Of a stretch of 64,000 bases of DNA, positions 50,030 through 59,270 are shown in pieces. Within the stretch, counting starts at the first letter, position 1, and each line of letters opens with the position of its first letter. The position numbers and the translations under genes were made by a program. A model generated the notes under the pieces. That model saw only the letters and a program-made list of their open reading frames with translations, ran no database searches and had not been told where the DNA came from. This DNA is from Bacteroidota bacterium (GTDB lineage Bacteria > Bacteroidota > Bacteroidia > Flavobacteriales > Weeksellaceae), in assembly GCA_018902795.1 (NCBI GenBank), contig JAHIQD010000004.1, forward strand, positions 62,001-126,000, written 5' to 3'.

Positions 50030-51964
50030 ATGAGTCAAAAAGAATATACAGCGAGCAGCATCCAGGCTTTGGAAGGAATGGAGCACGTAAGAATGAGGCC
50101 TTCAATGTACATCGGTGATGTAGGTTTAAGAGGTTTGCATCACTTGGTTTATGAAGTTGTGGATAACTCGATCGATGAAGCTTTAGCGGGACATTGTGAT
50201 ACCATTTCTGTGGTTATTCATGAGGGCGAAGGTATTTCTGTAAAAGATAACGGCCGTGGGATTCCGGTGGATTTTCACGAAAAAGAGCAAAAATCAGCTT
50301 TAGAGGTTGTAATGACCAAAATCGGAGCCGGTGGAAAATTTGATAAAGATTCCTACAAAGTTTCCGGTGGTCTTCACGGAGTTGGGGTTTCAGTGGTAAA
50401 TGCTCTTTCCAATTCACTTATCGCAACAGTAAACAGAAACGGAAAAACGTATCAGCAGAAATATTCCAAAGGGAAAGCCCTTGAAGAGGTAAAAGAAATT
50501 GGAACCACCACAGAACGTGGAACTGAAGTTTTTTTTCAGGCTGATGACACCATTTTTCAGGAATTAATCTTCAATTATGATACTTTAGCCACCAGAATGC
50601 GTGAGCTTTCTTACCTGAATAAAGGAATCAAAATATCACTCACTGATGAAAGAGAGAAAGATGAAGAAGGAAATGCCAAGCATGACCTGTTTTTCTCCGA
50701 AGGGGGTTTAAAAGAATTTGTAGAATATATCGACGGAAATCGCGAAAGCATCATGAATAATGTAATTTTCATGGAAGGTGAGAAAGACGGTATTCCTGTG
50801 GAAGTGGCGATGAGATATAACACCTCTTATACCGAAAATCTGCATTCTTACGTCAATAATATCAATACCCATGAAGGCGGAACTCACCTTGCTGGCTTCA
50901 GAAGAGCGTTGACAAGAACCTTGAAGAAGTTTGCTGATGAAATTGGGCTTCCTGCAAAAGAGAAAGTAGAAGTTACGGGCGACGATTTCCGTGAAGGATT
51001 AACGGCGGTGATTTCTGTAAAAGTGATGGAGCCGCAGTTTGAAGGCCAGACTAAAACAAAACTCGGAAACTCTGAAGTTTCAGGCGCTGTGGATAAAATT
51101 GTGGGCGAAATGCTGACGAACTTTCTGGAAGAAAATCCAAATGAAGCAAAACTTATCGTTCAGAAAGTAGTTTTAGCTGCAAAAGCAAGACAGGCAGCCA
51201 AAAAAGCTAGAGAACTTGTACAGAGAAAATCTCCGATGGGAGGAAGCGGACTTCCGGGAAAACTTTCCGACTGTTCCTCCAAAGACCCTGCAATTTCTGA
51301 ATTATTCCTTGTAGAGGGAGATTCCGCTGGTGGAACGGCAAAACAAGGCCGTGACCGTCATTTCCAGGCCATTCTTCCGTTAAGAGGTAAAATTCTTAAC
51401 GTAGAAAAATCTATGCTTCACAAGGTTTATGACAATGAAGAAATCAAGAATATCTATACCGCTCTCGGCGTTTCAGTTGGAACAGAAGAGGACAGCAAAG
51501 CATTAAATATCACTAAATTAAGATATCATAAAGTGGTGATTATGACCGATGCTGATATCGATGGTTCTCACATTTCAACCTTGATTTTAACCTTCTTCTT
51601 CCGTTACATGAAAGAACTCATTGAAAACGGATACATCTATATCGCGCAACCGCCTTTATATTTGTTGAAGAAAGGAAACAAAAAAGTGTATGCTTACAAC
51701 GAAAAAGAGCGTGAAGAATTCACTCTAGAAATAGCTCCGGACGGAAAAGGCGTTGATGTGCAGCGTTACAAAGGTCTTGGGGAAATGAATCCTGAGCAGC
51801 TTTGGGAAACCACCCTGAACCCTGAACACCGAATCCTTAAACAGGTTACCATTGAAAGCTTAGCAGAAGCCGACAACGTTTTCTCCATGCTGATGGGTGA
51901 TGAAGTACCGCCAAGAAGAGAATTTATCGAGAAAAATGCGGTATACGCAAAAATCGATGTGTAA
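50030..51964 (+). CDS. gyrB: DNA gyrase subunit B
   Basis: ATPase subunit of gyrase, which introduces negative supercoils. The 644 residues show the GHKL ATPase ('GMEHVRMRPSMYIGDVG', 'VDNSIDEALAG', 'NGRGIPVD', 'GAGGKFDKDSYKVSGGLHGVG'), the transducer with the 'KTKLGNSEV' lysine loop, and the Toprim domain ('FLVEGDSAGGTAKQGRDR', 'IMTDADIDGSHI'). 'YKGLGEMNPEQLW' ends the tail domain. The frame is open upstream to 49940 but MSQKEYTASSIQALEGMEH is the family start. Confidence 0.96.
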   Translation: MSQKEYTASSIQALEGMEHVRMRPSMYIGDVGLRGLHHLVYEVVDNSIDEALAGHCDTISVVIHEGEGISVKDNGRGIPVDFHEKEQKSALEVVMTKIGAGGKFDKDSYKVSGGLHGVGVSVVNALSNSLIATVNRNGKTYQQKYSKGKALEEVKEIGTTTERGTEVFFQADDTIFQELIFNYDTLATRMRELSYLNKGIKISLTDEREKDEEGNAKHDLFFSEGGLKEFVEYIDGNRESIMNNVIFMEGEKDGIPVEVAMRYNTSYTENLHSYVNNINTHEGGTHLAGFRRALTRTLKKFADEIGLPAKEKVEVTGDDFREGLTAVISVKVMEPQFEGQTKTKLGNSEVSGAVDKIVGEMLTNFLEENPNEAKLIVQKVVLAAKARQAAKKARELVQRKSPMGGSGLPGKLSDCSSKDPAISELFLVEGDSAGGTAKQGRDRHFQAILPLRGKILNVEKSMLHKVYDNEEIKNIYTALGVSVGTEEDSKALNITKLRYHKVVIMTDADIDGSHISTLILTFFFRYMKELIENGYIYIAQPPLYLLKKGNKKVYAYNEKEREEFTLEIAPDGKGVDVQRYKGLGEMNPEQLWETTLNPEHRILKQVTIESLAEADNVFSMLMGDEVPPRREFIEKNAVYAKIDV

Positions 51965-51988
51965 TATGATTTAACATATAGCCTAAAA

Positions 51989-52016
51989 AAAACCGTTCAC
52001 TTTTGGACGGTTTTTT
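51989..52016 (+). terminator. Intrinsic terminator after gyrB
   Basis: 8-bp stem AAAACCGT / ACGGTTTT, 10-nt loop, followed by Ts. Confidence 0.85.
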
Positions 52017-52047
52017 GCTCCAAAAATTTAAACATAATCCTGAAAAA

Positions 52048-52857
52048 ATGAAAAATATCACCGTCCTTTCCTCCGTTTTTATGTTCTTACTGCTCAGTTG
52101 TACAAAACCGGAAAAATCAACCTCCGTTCAGATGGAAAAAACCGAAGCCAATAAAGCTGTTACGAATGTTTTTGATACCGATTCTGTAAAGGTTCACGAC
52201 TCGCTGAAAATAGACAGAAATCTGACTGCCGCTTTTCAATCAACGGTTTTATTCTTCCCCAATCTGAAAAACAAAACTTTGCTGGACAGTGTTTATTCTA
52301 CAGCAAATGTCAAACTTAAAGAGTATTCCAAAGCAAGTCTGCTGACTGAATTAAATGCTCAAAAACAGACCTTTTATGACGGCACAAAAGAATCTCTTCA
52401 AGACTGGAAACCTGATTTTAAGCAGACCTGGGACCAGAGTTCAGACATGAAACTGTTTTCAACTTTGAACGATTTTATGACGCTTCAATACACCGGCAGC
52501 GGTTACACAGGCGGTGCACACGGATATTACAACGAAATTTATAAAGTTTTTGATGTGCAAACGAACAAAACCATTCAGCTTACAGATGTGTTAAAAGTCC
52601 GTGATCCGAAAATCTGGGGACGTATCCTGATGGATCATTTTTTAAAAAATGATTTGGAAAGAGGCCAGGCACAAATGCTTTTGGTTAAAGAAATCCCATT
52701 AAACAACAATTTTTATTTCGACAAAGAGCATCTCTATTTCCTTTATAACCAATATGAAATAGCGGCTTATGCAGCCGGTCCGGTTCTTATCAAAATTCCT
52801 TTTTCGGAAATTAAACCCTTTTTGAATACTGACTTCAAAAACAAAATGAACCTATAA
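52048..52857 (+). CDS. DUF3298 (RsiV-like) lipoprotein
   Basis: A 269-residue lipoprotein: 'MKNITVLSSVFMFLLLSCTK', lipobox LLSC. The second half matches the RsiV/DUF3298 fold: 'LQYTGSGYTGGAHGYYNEIY' (GGAHG motif), 'TIQLTDVLKV', 'FYFDKEHLYFLYNQYEIAAY' and 'AAGPVLIKIPFSEI'. In RsiV this domain binds lysozyme; here it may sense a peptidoglycan hydrolase, but that is inference. The frame is open upstream to 52003, inside the gyrB terminator, so the ATG at 52048 is chosen. Confidence 0.85.
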   Translation: MKNITVLSSVFMFLLLSCTKPEKSTSVQMEKTEANKAVTNVFDTDSVKVHDSLKIDRNLTAAFQSTVLFFPNLKNKTLLDSVYSTANVKLKEYSKASLLTELNAQKQTFYDGTKESLQDWKPDFKQTWDQSSDMKLFSTLNDFMTLQYTGSGYTGGAHGYYNEIYKVFDVQTNKTIQLTDVLKVRDPKIWGRILMDHFLKNDLERGQAQMLLVKEIPLNNNFYFDKEHLYFLYNQYEIAAYAAGPVLIKIPFSEIKPFLNTDFKNKMNL

Positions 52858-52892
52858 AAATGTAAAGCAAGTCTATTACACAAGTTTTTTTC

Positions 52893-52900
52893 TATTTTTG
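52893..52900 (+). promoter_or_regulatory. -7 promoter box for lipid kinase gene
   Basis: TATTTTTG only 5 nt before the ATG; mRNA probably leaderless. Confidence 0.6.
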
Positions 52901-52905
52901 CAGTC

Positions 52906-53757
52906 ATGGAAAACGTTGCCTTTATCATTAATCCTTTTTCGGCGAAAAAAAACTATGCGCCTTTTCTCAATGCTCTGCAAAAAAAGGTAAACAATCCGCT
53001 GTTTTACATTTCAGATTCTATTGAAGGAACTTTCAATTTCATTGATGAAAATTTTACGACCACCGACATTTTTGTGGCGGTAGGCGGTGATGGCACCATT
53101 TCGACGGTTGCACAAAAGCTTATTGATACTGATAAAATTCTCGCCATATTTCCGGCAGGCTCGGGAAACGGTTTTTCAAACGAAACAAAGTTCTCAAAAA
53201 ACCTCGATGAACTTTTGGCCAAACTCAGCAACAGAAAAGTTAAGGAAATTGATACTTTTACGGTAAACGGCAAACTCTCCATCAATGTTTCCGGTACAGG
53301 CTTCGACGGAAAGGTGGTCAAAGAATTCGAAAAAACCGAACGCGGTTTCAAAAATTACATCAAAGTTTCTATCCAGACTTTCTTTAATTATAAACCGATT
53401 AATGTTCAGTTTATCACCGAAAATTTTCAACAGTACAACGGAAAATATCTAATGCTGAATATTGCGAATACCCGCCAGTTCGGCAATAACGCCTATATTG
53501 CGCCCAAAGCCAGCAAAAGCGACGGTTTGGTTGATGTGGTTCTGGTGAAGAAATTCCCGCTCACCTACTCTCCTTTTTTTGCGTTCAGAATGTTTACGAA
53601 AAGGCTAAAAGACGACAGTTACGTCACTTATCTTCCGGTTGCCGAAATTGAATTTGAAGTAAATACGACCAACTGGCATCTTGACGGGGAATTCAACAGC
53701 ATCAAATCGCCGGTAAAAATAAAAGTGCAGCCCAAAAGTCTCAAAATTTTACAGTAA
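52906..53757 (+). CDS. Diacylglycerol kinase-family lipid kinase
   Basis: A 283-residue kinase of the DAGK/sphingosine-kinase/NAD-kinase fold: 'VAFIINPFSAKKNY' at the start, nucleotide motifs 'FVAVGGDGTISTVAQ' and 'FPAGSGNGFSNETKF', then the C-terminal beta domain with 'YIAPKASKSDGLVDVVLV' and 'NTTNWHLDGEFNSI'. It probably phosphorylates a membrane lipid such as diacylglycerol. Its last 9 bp overlap the convergent photolyase gene. Confidence 0.9.
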   Translation: MENVAFIINPFSAKKNYAPFLNALQKKVNNPLFYISDSIEGTFNFIDENFTTTDIFVAVGGDGTISTVAQKLIDTDKILAIFPAGSGNGFSNETKFSKNLDELLAKLSNRKVKEIDTFTVNGKLSINVSGTGFDGKVVKEFEKTERGFKNYIKVSIQTFFNYKPINVQFITENFQQYNGKYLMLNIANTRQFGNNAYIAPKASKSDGLVDVVLVKKFPLTYSPFFAFRMFTKRLKDDSYVTYLPVAEIEFEVNTTNWHLDGEFNSIKSPVKIKVQPKSLKILQ

Positions 53758-55053
53758 TTCCTGAAGGCCTTTTTTATAAGTCTCCAGGGCTCTTTCCCGG
53801 GCAAATTTATGGTCGATCATCGGTTTGGGATACGCTGAAGTTCCAAATTCTTTCACCCATTTTTCAATATACACAAAATCGGGGTCGAACTTTTTTTGCT
53901 GTTCTTCGGGATTAAAAATCCTGAAATAAGGTGCTGCATCACAACCGGAACCTGCACTCCACTGCCAGTTTCCGTTATTAGCCGACAAATCATAATCGAG
54001 CAGTTTTTCCGCAAAATTGGCCTCGCCAATTCGCCAGTCAATGAGCAAATGTTTGATGAGAAAACTCGCACAAAGCATCCTCACCCTGTTATGCATGAGT
54101 CCGCTTTCATTCAGCTCGCGCATTCCTGCATCCACCAACGGAAAACCGGTTTTGCCTTCCTGCCACTTTTTCAGATTTTCTTCATCGTAAAGCCAGGAAA
54201 TCCCTTCGTACTTTGGTTTGAATGAACGGTTGACTACATAAGGAAAATGATACAGAATCTGCATGAAAAATTCCCGCCAAATCAGTTCTTTCAGGTAAGT
54301 CTCATTAAGAGAGGAGGCTGTTTTCCCCAGCTCGCGAACGCTGATGGTTCCGAAACGCAGATGAACACTCATTTCTGAAGTTTTGCTAGCCGGAAAATTC
54401 CGGGTCTCGTGGTAGTTTTTTAGAATTTCAACATTCACCACCGGACTGTGATATTGAAAGGCGGTTTTCTGAAAACCAATTTTTTCTAATGAAAACTCCT
54501 GTTTTTCAACATCTTCTAAATTCTGTAGAAGTTTTTCGGATGGATAATGTTTTATTTCCTCAGCGTTATATTTTAAAAGCCACTGTTTGGAATAAGGAGT
54601 ATAAACGGTATATGGTGATTTATCGGCTTTCAGTATCTCATCTTTGTCGAAATGAACCTGATCTTTAAAGGACTCAAAATCTATATTTTTTTGATTTAAA
54701 AACTCCTTGATTTCTGCATCTCTTTTAATGGCCGACGGTTCATAATCTTCATTGCAGAAGACTTTCTCTATGGAATAAATTTCAGTCAGTTCCTCAAAAA
54801 TTTCCAGTGGTTTTCCGTGGAAAATTTTAATGGATTTGCCGATTTCTTCCAAATGACCATTGATTTTTTGCAGCGCCTGAAAAATAAAATCTACTCTTCT
54901 GTCTTTTTTATCATCCAGTTTCGAAAGGATTTCAGTATCGAAAATAAAAATAGGAAATACTTTATTTTCGGACTTCAAGGCCTGAAAAAGTCCGTGGTTG
55001 TCATTTAAACGTAAATCTCTTCTGAACCAGAAAATGGAAATTCTACCGGGCAT
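53749..55053 (-). CDS. phr: Deoxyribodipyrimidine photolyase
   Basis: Light-driven repair of pyrimidine dimers (or cryptochrome). The 434 residues have the N-terminal antenna domain ('ISIFWFRRDLRLNDNHGLFQ') and the FAD domain with 'LIWREFFMQILYHFP', 'FPLVDAGMRELNESGLMHNR', 'DWRIGEANFAEKLLDYDLSA' and 'NNGNWQWSAGSGCDAAPYFR', the class I CPD-photolyase/FAD-binding core. The Trp residues of the electron chain in this core are present. It follows the MarR gene after 2 bp, so the two are co-transcribed, divergent from the carotenoid operon. Confidence 0.95.
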   Translation of the reverse strand: MPGRISIFWFRRDLRLNDNHGLFQALKSENKVFPIFIFDTEILSKLDDKKDRRVDFIFQALQKINGHLEEIGKSIKIFHGKPLEIFEELTEIYSIEKVFCNEDYEPSAIKRDAEIKEFLNQKNIDFESFKDQVHFDKDEILKADKSPYTVYTPYSKQWLLKYNAEEIKHYPSEKLLQNLEDVEKQEFSLEKIGFQKTAFQYHSPVVNVEILKNYHETRNFPASKTSEMSVHLRFGTISVRELGKTASSLNETYLKELIWREFFMQILYHFPYVVNRSFKPKYEGISWLYDEENLKKWQEGKTGFPLVDAGMRELNESGLMHNRVRMLCASFLIKHLLIDWRIGEANFAEKLLDYDLSANNGNWQWSAGSGCDAAPYFRIFNPEEQQKKFDPDFVYIEKWVKEFGTSAYPKPMIDHKFARERALETYKKGLQELL

Positions 55054-55055
55054 TT

Positions 55056-55694
55056 TTATATTAATTTGAGAATTTCGTTTGTATTTTCGTTTTTAAAATT
55101 GGAATAAACCGTATGATGGAAAGTATTGAGTTTTTTAAGAGAAGCCAGCAGACTCTCTTTTTCCTTTTTATTCAGTTGTCCACACATAATCTTGGAAACC
55201 ACCGTAATATCTTGCATGGACTCCAGGAAAACGCTTTTTCCTTTTTTAGTTACCGAAATACGTGTGCTTCTTTTATCGTTCTGGTCGGGGCTTTCTGCTA
55301 AAAGACCGTTTTTAACCAAACGCTTTATGATTTCAATACCGGTCTGTTTCTCGTGGGCATTTTTCTCGATGAGCTGCATTTTGGTGAGGCTGTCATAATC
55401 CATCATTCGGAAAAGATAAGTGAAATCTTCATTTACAAGATCCGGATGCGTTTCCAATGATTTGCGGATCAGCTGTTTCGAGTATCTTCCGAGCATAATC
55501 ACCTGCTTTGCAATTTCATTTTCCAGATCGAAAACATCAAGATTAAATTTCTCACTTAGATTTCTGGGATTTTCCTTTTCGTACGCTTTTTGATTAAGGT
55601 AAAGTCTAAAATCATCCAAACCTGTCTGGTTAGGATGGTTTTTCCGAAAAGCATCCAGTTCTTTCAAAACATCAATGATTAAATCTAGCTCCAT
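55056..55694 (-). CDS. MarR-family regulator beside photolyase and crt genes
   Basis: A 212-residue regulator. Residues about 60-180 form the winged helix domain: 'DYDSLTKMQLIEKNAHEKQT' (helix pair), 'GIEIIKRLVKNGLLAESPDQ' (recognition helix) and 'NDKRSTRISVTKKGKSVF' (wing with the D-x-R motif). It has an N-terminal helical extension of ~55 residues. It lies between photolyase and the divergent crt operon; a role in light- or oxidative-stress control of both is likely by position. Confidence 0.88.
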   Translation of the reverse strand: MELDLIIDVLKELDAFRKNHPNQTGLDDFRLYLNQKAYEKENPRNLSEKFNLDVFDLENEIAKQVIMLGRYSKQLIRKSLETHPDLVNEDFTYLFRMMDYDSLTKMQLIEKNAHEKQTGIEIIKRLVKNGLLAESPDQNDKRSTRISVTKKGKSVFLESMQDITVVSKIMCGQLNKKEKESLLASLKKLNTFHHTVYSNFKNENTNEILKLI

Positions 55695-55970
55695 TTTGTA
55701 TGTATTTAATTTCCGTAACCTCCGTTGATACTTTTATATATATGATTTTCAATTCAACCAGGAAACGCAATTATTTCCCGCAAAGATACTGCACAAATCA
55801 CGGAGGTAAAAATTTTCGCGGAATGTACGGTAATTCGTATTATATTTAATATGCACAACTTATTTCGCTAAAAAAATCAAATGTACTCCTATAAGATTTA
55901 AATATACTGATCATTGATAAATTGAATAACAAAAGTAGTAAATTTATTTTCTAAATAAAAAATAAAAGTA
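55695..55970. other. Divergent control region between marR-phr and crt operons
   Basis: About 280 bp, strongly AT-rich. The crt -7 box is at its right end. No clear palindromic operator stands out; short A/T inverted repeats near 55730-55745 (TTTTATATATATG) are too simple to call. Confidence 0.5.
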
Positions 55971-55978
55971 TATTTTTG
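55971..55978 (+). promoter_or_regulatory. -7 promoter box of carotenoid operon
   Basis: TATTTTTG, 17 nt before crtI ATG. No -33 TTG at normal distance, which would fit activator-dependent or repressed control. Confidence 0.6.
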
Positions 55979-55995
55979 TTCTATTATTAAATTTT

Positions 55996-57465
55996 ATGAA
56001 AAAAATCATCATCATCGGTTCAGGATTTTCGTCACTTGCTTCCGCGTGCTACATGGCAAAAGCGGGGTTTGAAGTAACTGTTTTAGAAAAAAACGAACAG
56101 ATTGGCGGCCGCGCTTCTATGATGGAAATTGATGGTTTTAAATTCGATATGGGACCAAGCTGGTATTGGATGCCTGATATTTTTGAACGTTTCTTTGCTG
56201 ATTTCAACAAAAATGTTTCAGATTATTACCAGCTGGAAAAGCTTTCCCCGGGTTACCGCGTCTATTTTGGCAAAAATGATTTCATTGATATTTCTGATGA
56301 GCCTGAAGAAATTATTGAAACTTTTGACCGCATTGAAAACGGAAGCGGCAGACATTTGAGAAATTTCATGATGAAAGCAAAAGCCAATTATGAGATTGCG
56401 ATGCAGGATTTGGTTTATAATCCCGGAAAATCCATACTGGAACTGGTAAGTGTAGAAACTGCGAAACGGCTTCCTCTTTTTGTTCATAACATTTCTGAAA
56501 CGGTTCGTAAAAACATTAAAAACCCAAAACTCAGAAGTATTCTGGAATTTCCGGTTTTATTTCTTGGTGCCAAACCCAATCACACTCCGGCTTTCTACAA
56601 TTTTATGAACCATGCAGACTTTGGAATGGGAACGTGGTATCCGAAAGGCGGTTTTAATGCCGTCGCAAAAGGAATGCAGCAATTGGCGGAAGAACTTGGA
56701 GTGAAATTTCTGGTTAATGAGAAAGTTTTAAAAATCCAGACCGAAAATAATTCAGCAAAATCAGTCATTACTGAAACAGCAATATTTGAAGCCGATATTG
56801 TGATTTCGGGCGCAGATTATGCACATACCGAAACGCTTCTGAATACCGATGAAAAGAATTATTCTGCAGACTACTGGCTGAAAAAAACTTTTGCTCCTTC
56901 TTCTTTTCTTTATTATGTCGCATTTGACAGAAAGGTCCCTCAGTTGCAGCATCACAATCTTTTTTTTGATACAGATTTTGAGCAGCACGCTGAAGAAATT
57001 TACGATACCAAAACACTACCGAAGAAGCCTCTTTTTTATGCCAATTTTTCAAGCAAAACGGACCCGGATCTTTGTCCGGAAGGAAAAGAAATTGGATTTT
57101 TCCTTATTCCGGTTGCGGTAGATTTAGAAGATTCGAAAGAAATCCATGACCTGTATTTTGAACTGATTATGGACAGAATTGAAAAAAACACCGGTGAAAA
57201 CCTGCGCAACTCTGTGATTTTCAAGAAAAGTTTTGGCGTTAACGATTTTAAAGAACGGTACCATTCTTGCCGCGGAAACGCATACGGACTCGCCAATACC
57301 TTATTGCAGACTTCGGTTCTGAGACCGCAGATTGACAATAAAAAAATTAAGAATTTATTTTATACCGGCCAGCTGACCGTTCCCGGACCCGGAGTTCCAC
57401 CGGCTTTAATCTCCGGAAAAGTAGTCACGGATTATATTCTTAAAAAACAGAACCGAATTTTATAA
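55996..57465 (+). CDS. crtI: Phytoene desaturase
   Basis: Desaturates phytoene to lycopene (FAD-dependent, membrane-associated). The 489 residues begin with the dinucleotide fold 'IIIGSGFSSLASACYMAKAG' and 'VLEKNEQIGGRASMMEIDGF'; 'FDMGPSWYWMPDIFERF' and C-terminal 'YTGQLTVPGPGVPPALISGK' are CrtI signatures. It is the first gene of the crt operon and is followed by crtB after 12 bp. Confidence 0.95.
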   Translation: MKKIIIIGSGFSSLASACYMAKAGFEVTVLEKNEQIGGRASMMEIDGFKFDMGPSWYWMPDIFERFFADFNKNVSDYYQLEKLSPGYRVYFGKNDFIDISDEPEEIIETFDRIENGSGRHLRNFMMKAKANYEIAMQDLVYNPGKSILELVSVETAKRLPLFVHNISETVRKNIKNPKLRSILEFPVLFLGAKPNHTPAFYNFMNHADFGMGTWYPKGGFNAVAKGMQQLAEELGVKFLVNEKVLKIQTENNSAKSVITETAIFEADIVISGADYAHTETLLNTDEKNYSADYWLKKTFAPSSFLYYVAFDRKVPQLQHHNLFFDTDFEQHAEEIYDTKTLPKKPLFYANFSSKTDPDLCPEGKEIGFFLIPVAVDLEDSKEIHDLYFELIMDRIEKNTGENLRNSVIFKKSFGVNDFKERYHSCRGNAYGLANTLLQTSVLRPQIDNKKIKNLFYTGQLTVPGPGVPPALISGKVVTDYILKKQNRIL

Positions 57466-57477
57466 AAAACAAAAACG

Positions 57478-58323
57478 ATGAATAACTTAGAAATTTTTAA
57501 CAAAGTGTGCGGGCAGTCCTCTAAGTTAGTGACTGAAAAATACAGCACCTCTTTTTCCTGGGCTTCTACACTTTTTCAGCCTGAAATTCGGCAGCACATT
57601 TATAACATTTATGGTTTTGTGCGTTTTGCCGATGAGATTGTTGATACGTTCCACGATTTTGATAAAGTAAAACTGATGGATGAATTTGAACAGAATTACC
57701 GCTCTGCACTTGAAAACGGCATATCACTCAATCCTATTCTTCATTCATTTTGTTTAACGCAGAAAGAAAAAAATATTCCGCAGCATTTGGTGGATGCTTT
57801 TCTGCATTCGATGAAAATGGATTTAGGGGAAATTAAAGATTTAAATGATGAAAAATACAACGAGTATATTTATGGTTCCGCGGAAGTTGTTGGTCTTATG
57901 TGCCTGAAAGTTTTTGTCAACGGTAATGTGGACGATTATAATAAAATGAAGCCTTACGCGCAAAGTTTGGGAGCTGCCTTTCAGAAAATTAATTTTTTAA
58001 GAGACATCAGCGCAGATTTTAATGATTTGAACCGCACGTATTTCCCCAATGTAGATTTTAGAAAATTCAGTGAAGCCGACAAAAAATCCATTGAAAAAGA
58101 TATCGCCAAAGATTTCGAACACGCTTTTACCGGAATTAAAATGCTTCCTATTTCCAGCAGAATTGCAGTTTTCATGGCGTACAAATACTACATCAATCTG
58201 TTTAAAAAAATCAGGAAAACAAAACCAGAACTTCTGCTTACCAAGAGAATCAGCGTTTCCAATGCGAGAAAAATATATCTTTTCGGTGAAATGGTGCTGA
58301 ATAAAAATCTTAAATTAGTTTGA
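57478..58323 (+). CDS. crtB: Phytoene synthase
   Basis: Condenses two GGPP to phytoene. The 281 residues have both Asp-rich motifs: 'YGFVRFADEIVDTFHDFD' (DEIVD) and 'KINFLRDISADFNDLNRTYF' (DISAD), plus 'YIYGSAEVVGLMCLKVF'. No crtE (GGPP synthase) is in this window, so the precursor must come from elsewhere in the genome. Confidence 0.96.
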   Translation: MNNLEIFNKVCGQSSKLVTEKYSTSFSWASTLFQPEIRQHIYNIYGFVRFADEIVDTFHDFDKVKLMDEFEQNYRSALENGISLNPILHSFCLTQKEKNIPQHLVDAFLHSMKMDLGEIKDLNDEKYNEYIYGSAEVVGLMCLKVFVNGNVDDYNKMKPYAQSLGAAFQKINFLRDISADFNDLNRTYFPNVDFRKFSEADKKSIEKDIAKDFEHAFTGIKMLPISSRIAVFMAYKYYINLFKKIRKTKPELLLTKRISVSNARKIYLFGEMVLNKNLKLV

Positions 58324-58325
58324 GA

Positions 58326-58790
58326 ATGATGATGAAAAAAGTTTTTTTAACACTTTTCAGTTGTTTCGCTATGATTATTAACGCCCAGGATTTGTCAGAT
58401 TTGAGGCTGCTTTTGCAAAAAGGAGAAAATTCTGAGAGCGCTACCAAAAATTTAATTGCGAATTCGAAAGAAAATTACAGCAAAACCAAAAAACCGATTT
58501 TTGAAGCATTTTTTGCCGTGGGAAATTTCTTTATGGCTAAACACGCAATAAATCCGCTAAATAAATATTCCTATTTTAATAAAGGCAAAAAGGCACTTGA
58601 AAGCGCAGTAACGAAAGATCCAAAAAATCTGGAGATCCGGTTTATGCGGTATATTTCCCAGGAACAGACTCCGGCATTTTTGGGATATAATAAGGATTTA
58701 AGCAGCGACAGAACTTTTATTTTAACGGAATACAAAAAATCGAATGACGAGGATTTAGTAAGAAGAATTAAGATGCATTTTAAAATTTAA
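58326..58790 (+). CDS. Secreted protein linked to carotenoid genes
   Basis: A 154-residue protein with an N-terminal signal peptide (MMMKKVFLTLFSCFAMIINA, cleaved before QDLSD). Three ATGs (58326, 58329, 58332) could start it. The mature part is helical and TPR-like ('ESAVTKDPKNLEIRFMRYIS' and preceding 'YFNKGKKALESA'). Genes of this type often sit in flavobacterial crt clusters, but I know no function. It follows the crtB stop after 2 bp. Confidence 0.8.
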   Translation: MMMKKVFLTLFSCFAMIINAQDLSDLRLLLQKGENSESATKNLIANSKENYSKTKKPIFEAFFAVGNFFMAKHAINPLNKYSYFNKGKKALESAVTKDPKNLEIRFMRYISQEQTPAFLGYNKDLSSDRTFILTEYKKSNDEDLVRRIKMHFKI

Positions 58791-58793
58791 TCA

Positions 58794-59267
58794 ATGGAAA
58801 CCACAGGATATATATTGCTTACCTTAGCAGTTTTTACAGCAATGGAAGGCGTTACATGGCTTACGCATAAATTCATTATGCATGGTTTGGGATGGTATTT
58901 ACACGAAGATCATCATCAGCCGGGCTATCCGCATGTTTTTGAAAAAAACGACGCTTTTTTTGTCGTTTTCGCAATTCCTAGCATGTTGCTTTTTTATTTT
59001 GGAACTCTTGGCGGCATCAATTGGATGTTTTTCGTGGGATTAGGGATTTTATTTTACGGAATGGCTTATTTTTTAGTTCACGATGTTTTAATTCACCGCC
59101 GTTTCAAATGGTTTGACAATACCAACAACTGGTATTTACGGGGTTTGAGAAAAGCCCACAAAATGCACCACAAACATTTGGGTAAGGAGCATGGCGAATG
59201 TTTCGGGATGCTTTATGTTCCTTTAAAATATTTTAGAGAAGCGCGTTTATCAACCATTAAAAAATAA
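58794..59267 (+). CDS. crtZ: Beta-carotene hydroxylase
   Basis: Di-iron membrane hydroxylase of the fatty-acid hydroxylase family, converting beta-carotene to zeaxanthin. The 157 residues carry all four histidine motifs: 'HKFIMHG', 'HEDHHQPGY', 'HDVLIHRRF' and 'HKMHHKHLG', between four membrane helices. It sits 3 bp after the preceding stop, in operon with crtB and crtY. Confidence 0.95.
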   Translation: METTGYILLTLAVFTAMEGVTWLTHKFIMHGLGWYLHEDHHQPGYPHVFEKNDAFFVVFAIPSMLLFYFGTLGGINWMFFVGLGILFYGMAYFLVHDVLIHRRFKWFDNTNNWYLRGLRKAHKMHHKHLGKEHGECFGMLYVPLKYFREARLSTIKK

Positions 59268-59270
59268 GTT

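Noticed and set aside
51997..52047. Longer N-terminus for the DUF3298 lipoprotein from 52003
   Set aside because: It would begin within the gyrB terminator and remove the lipoprotein signal from the N-terminus.
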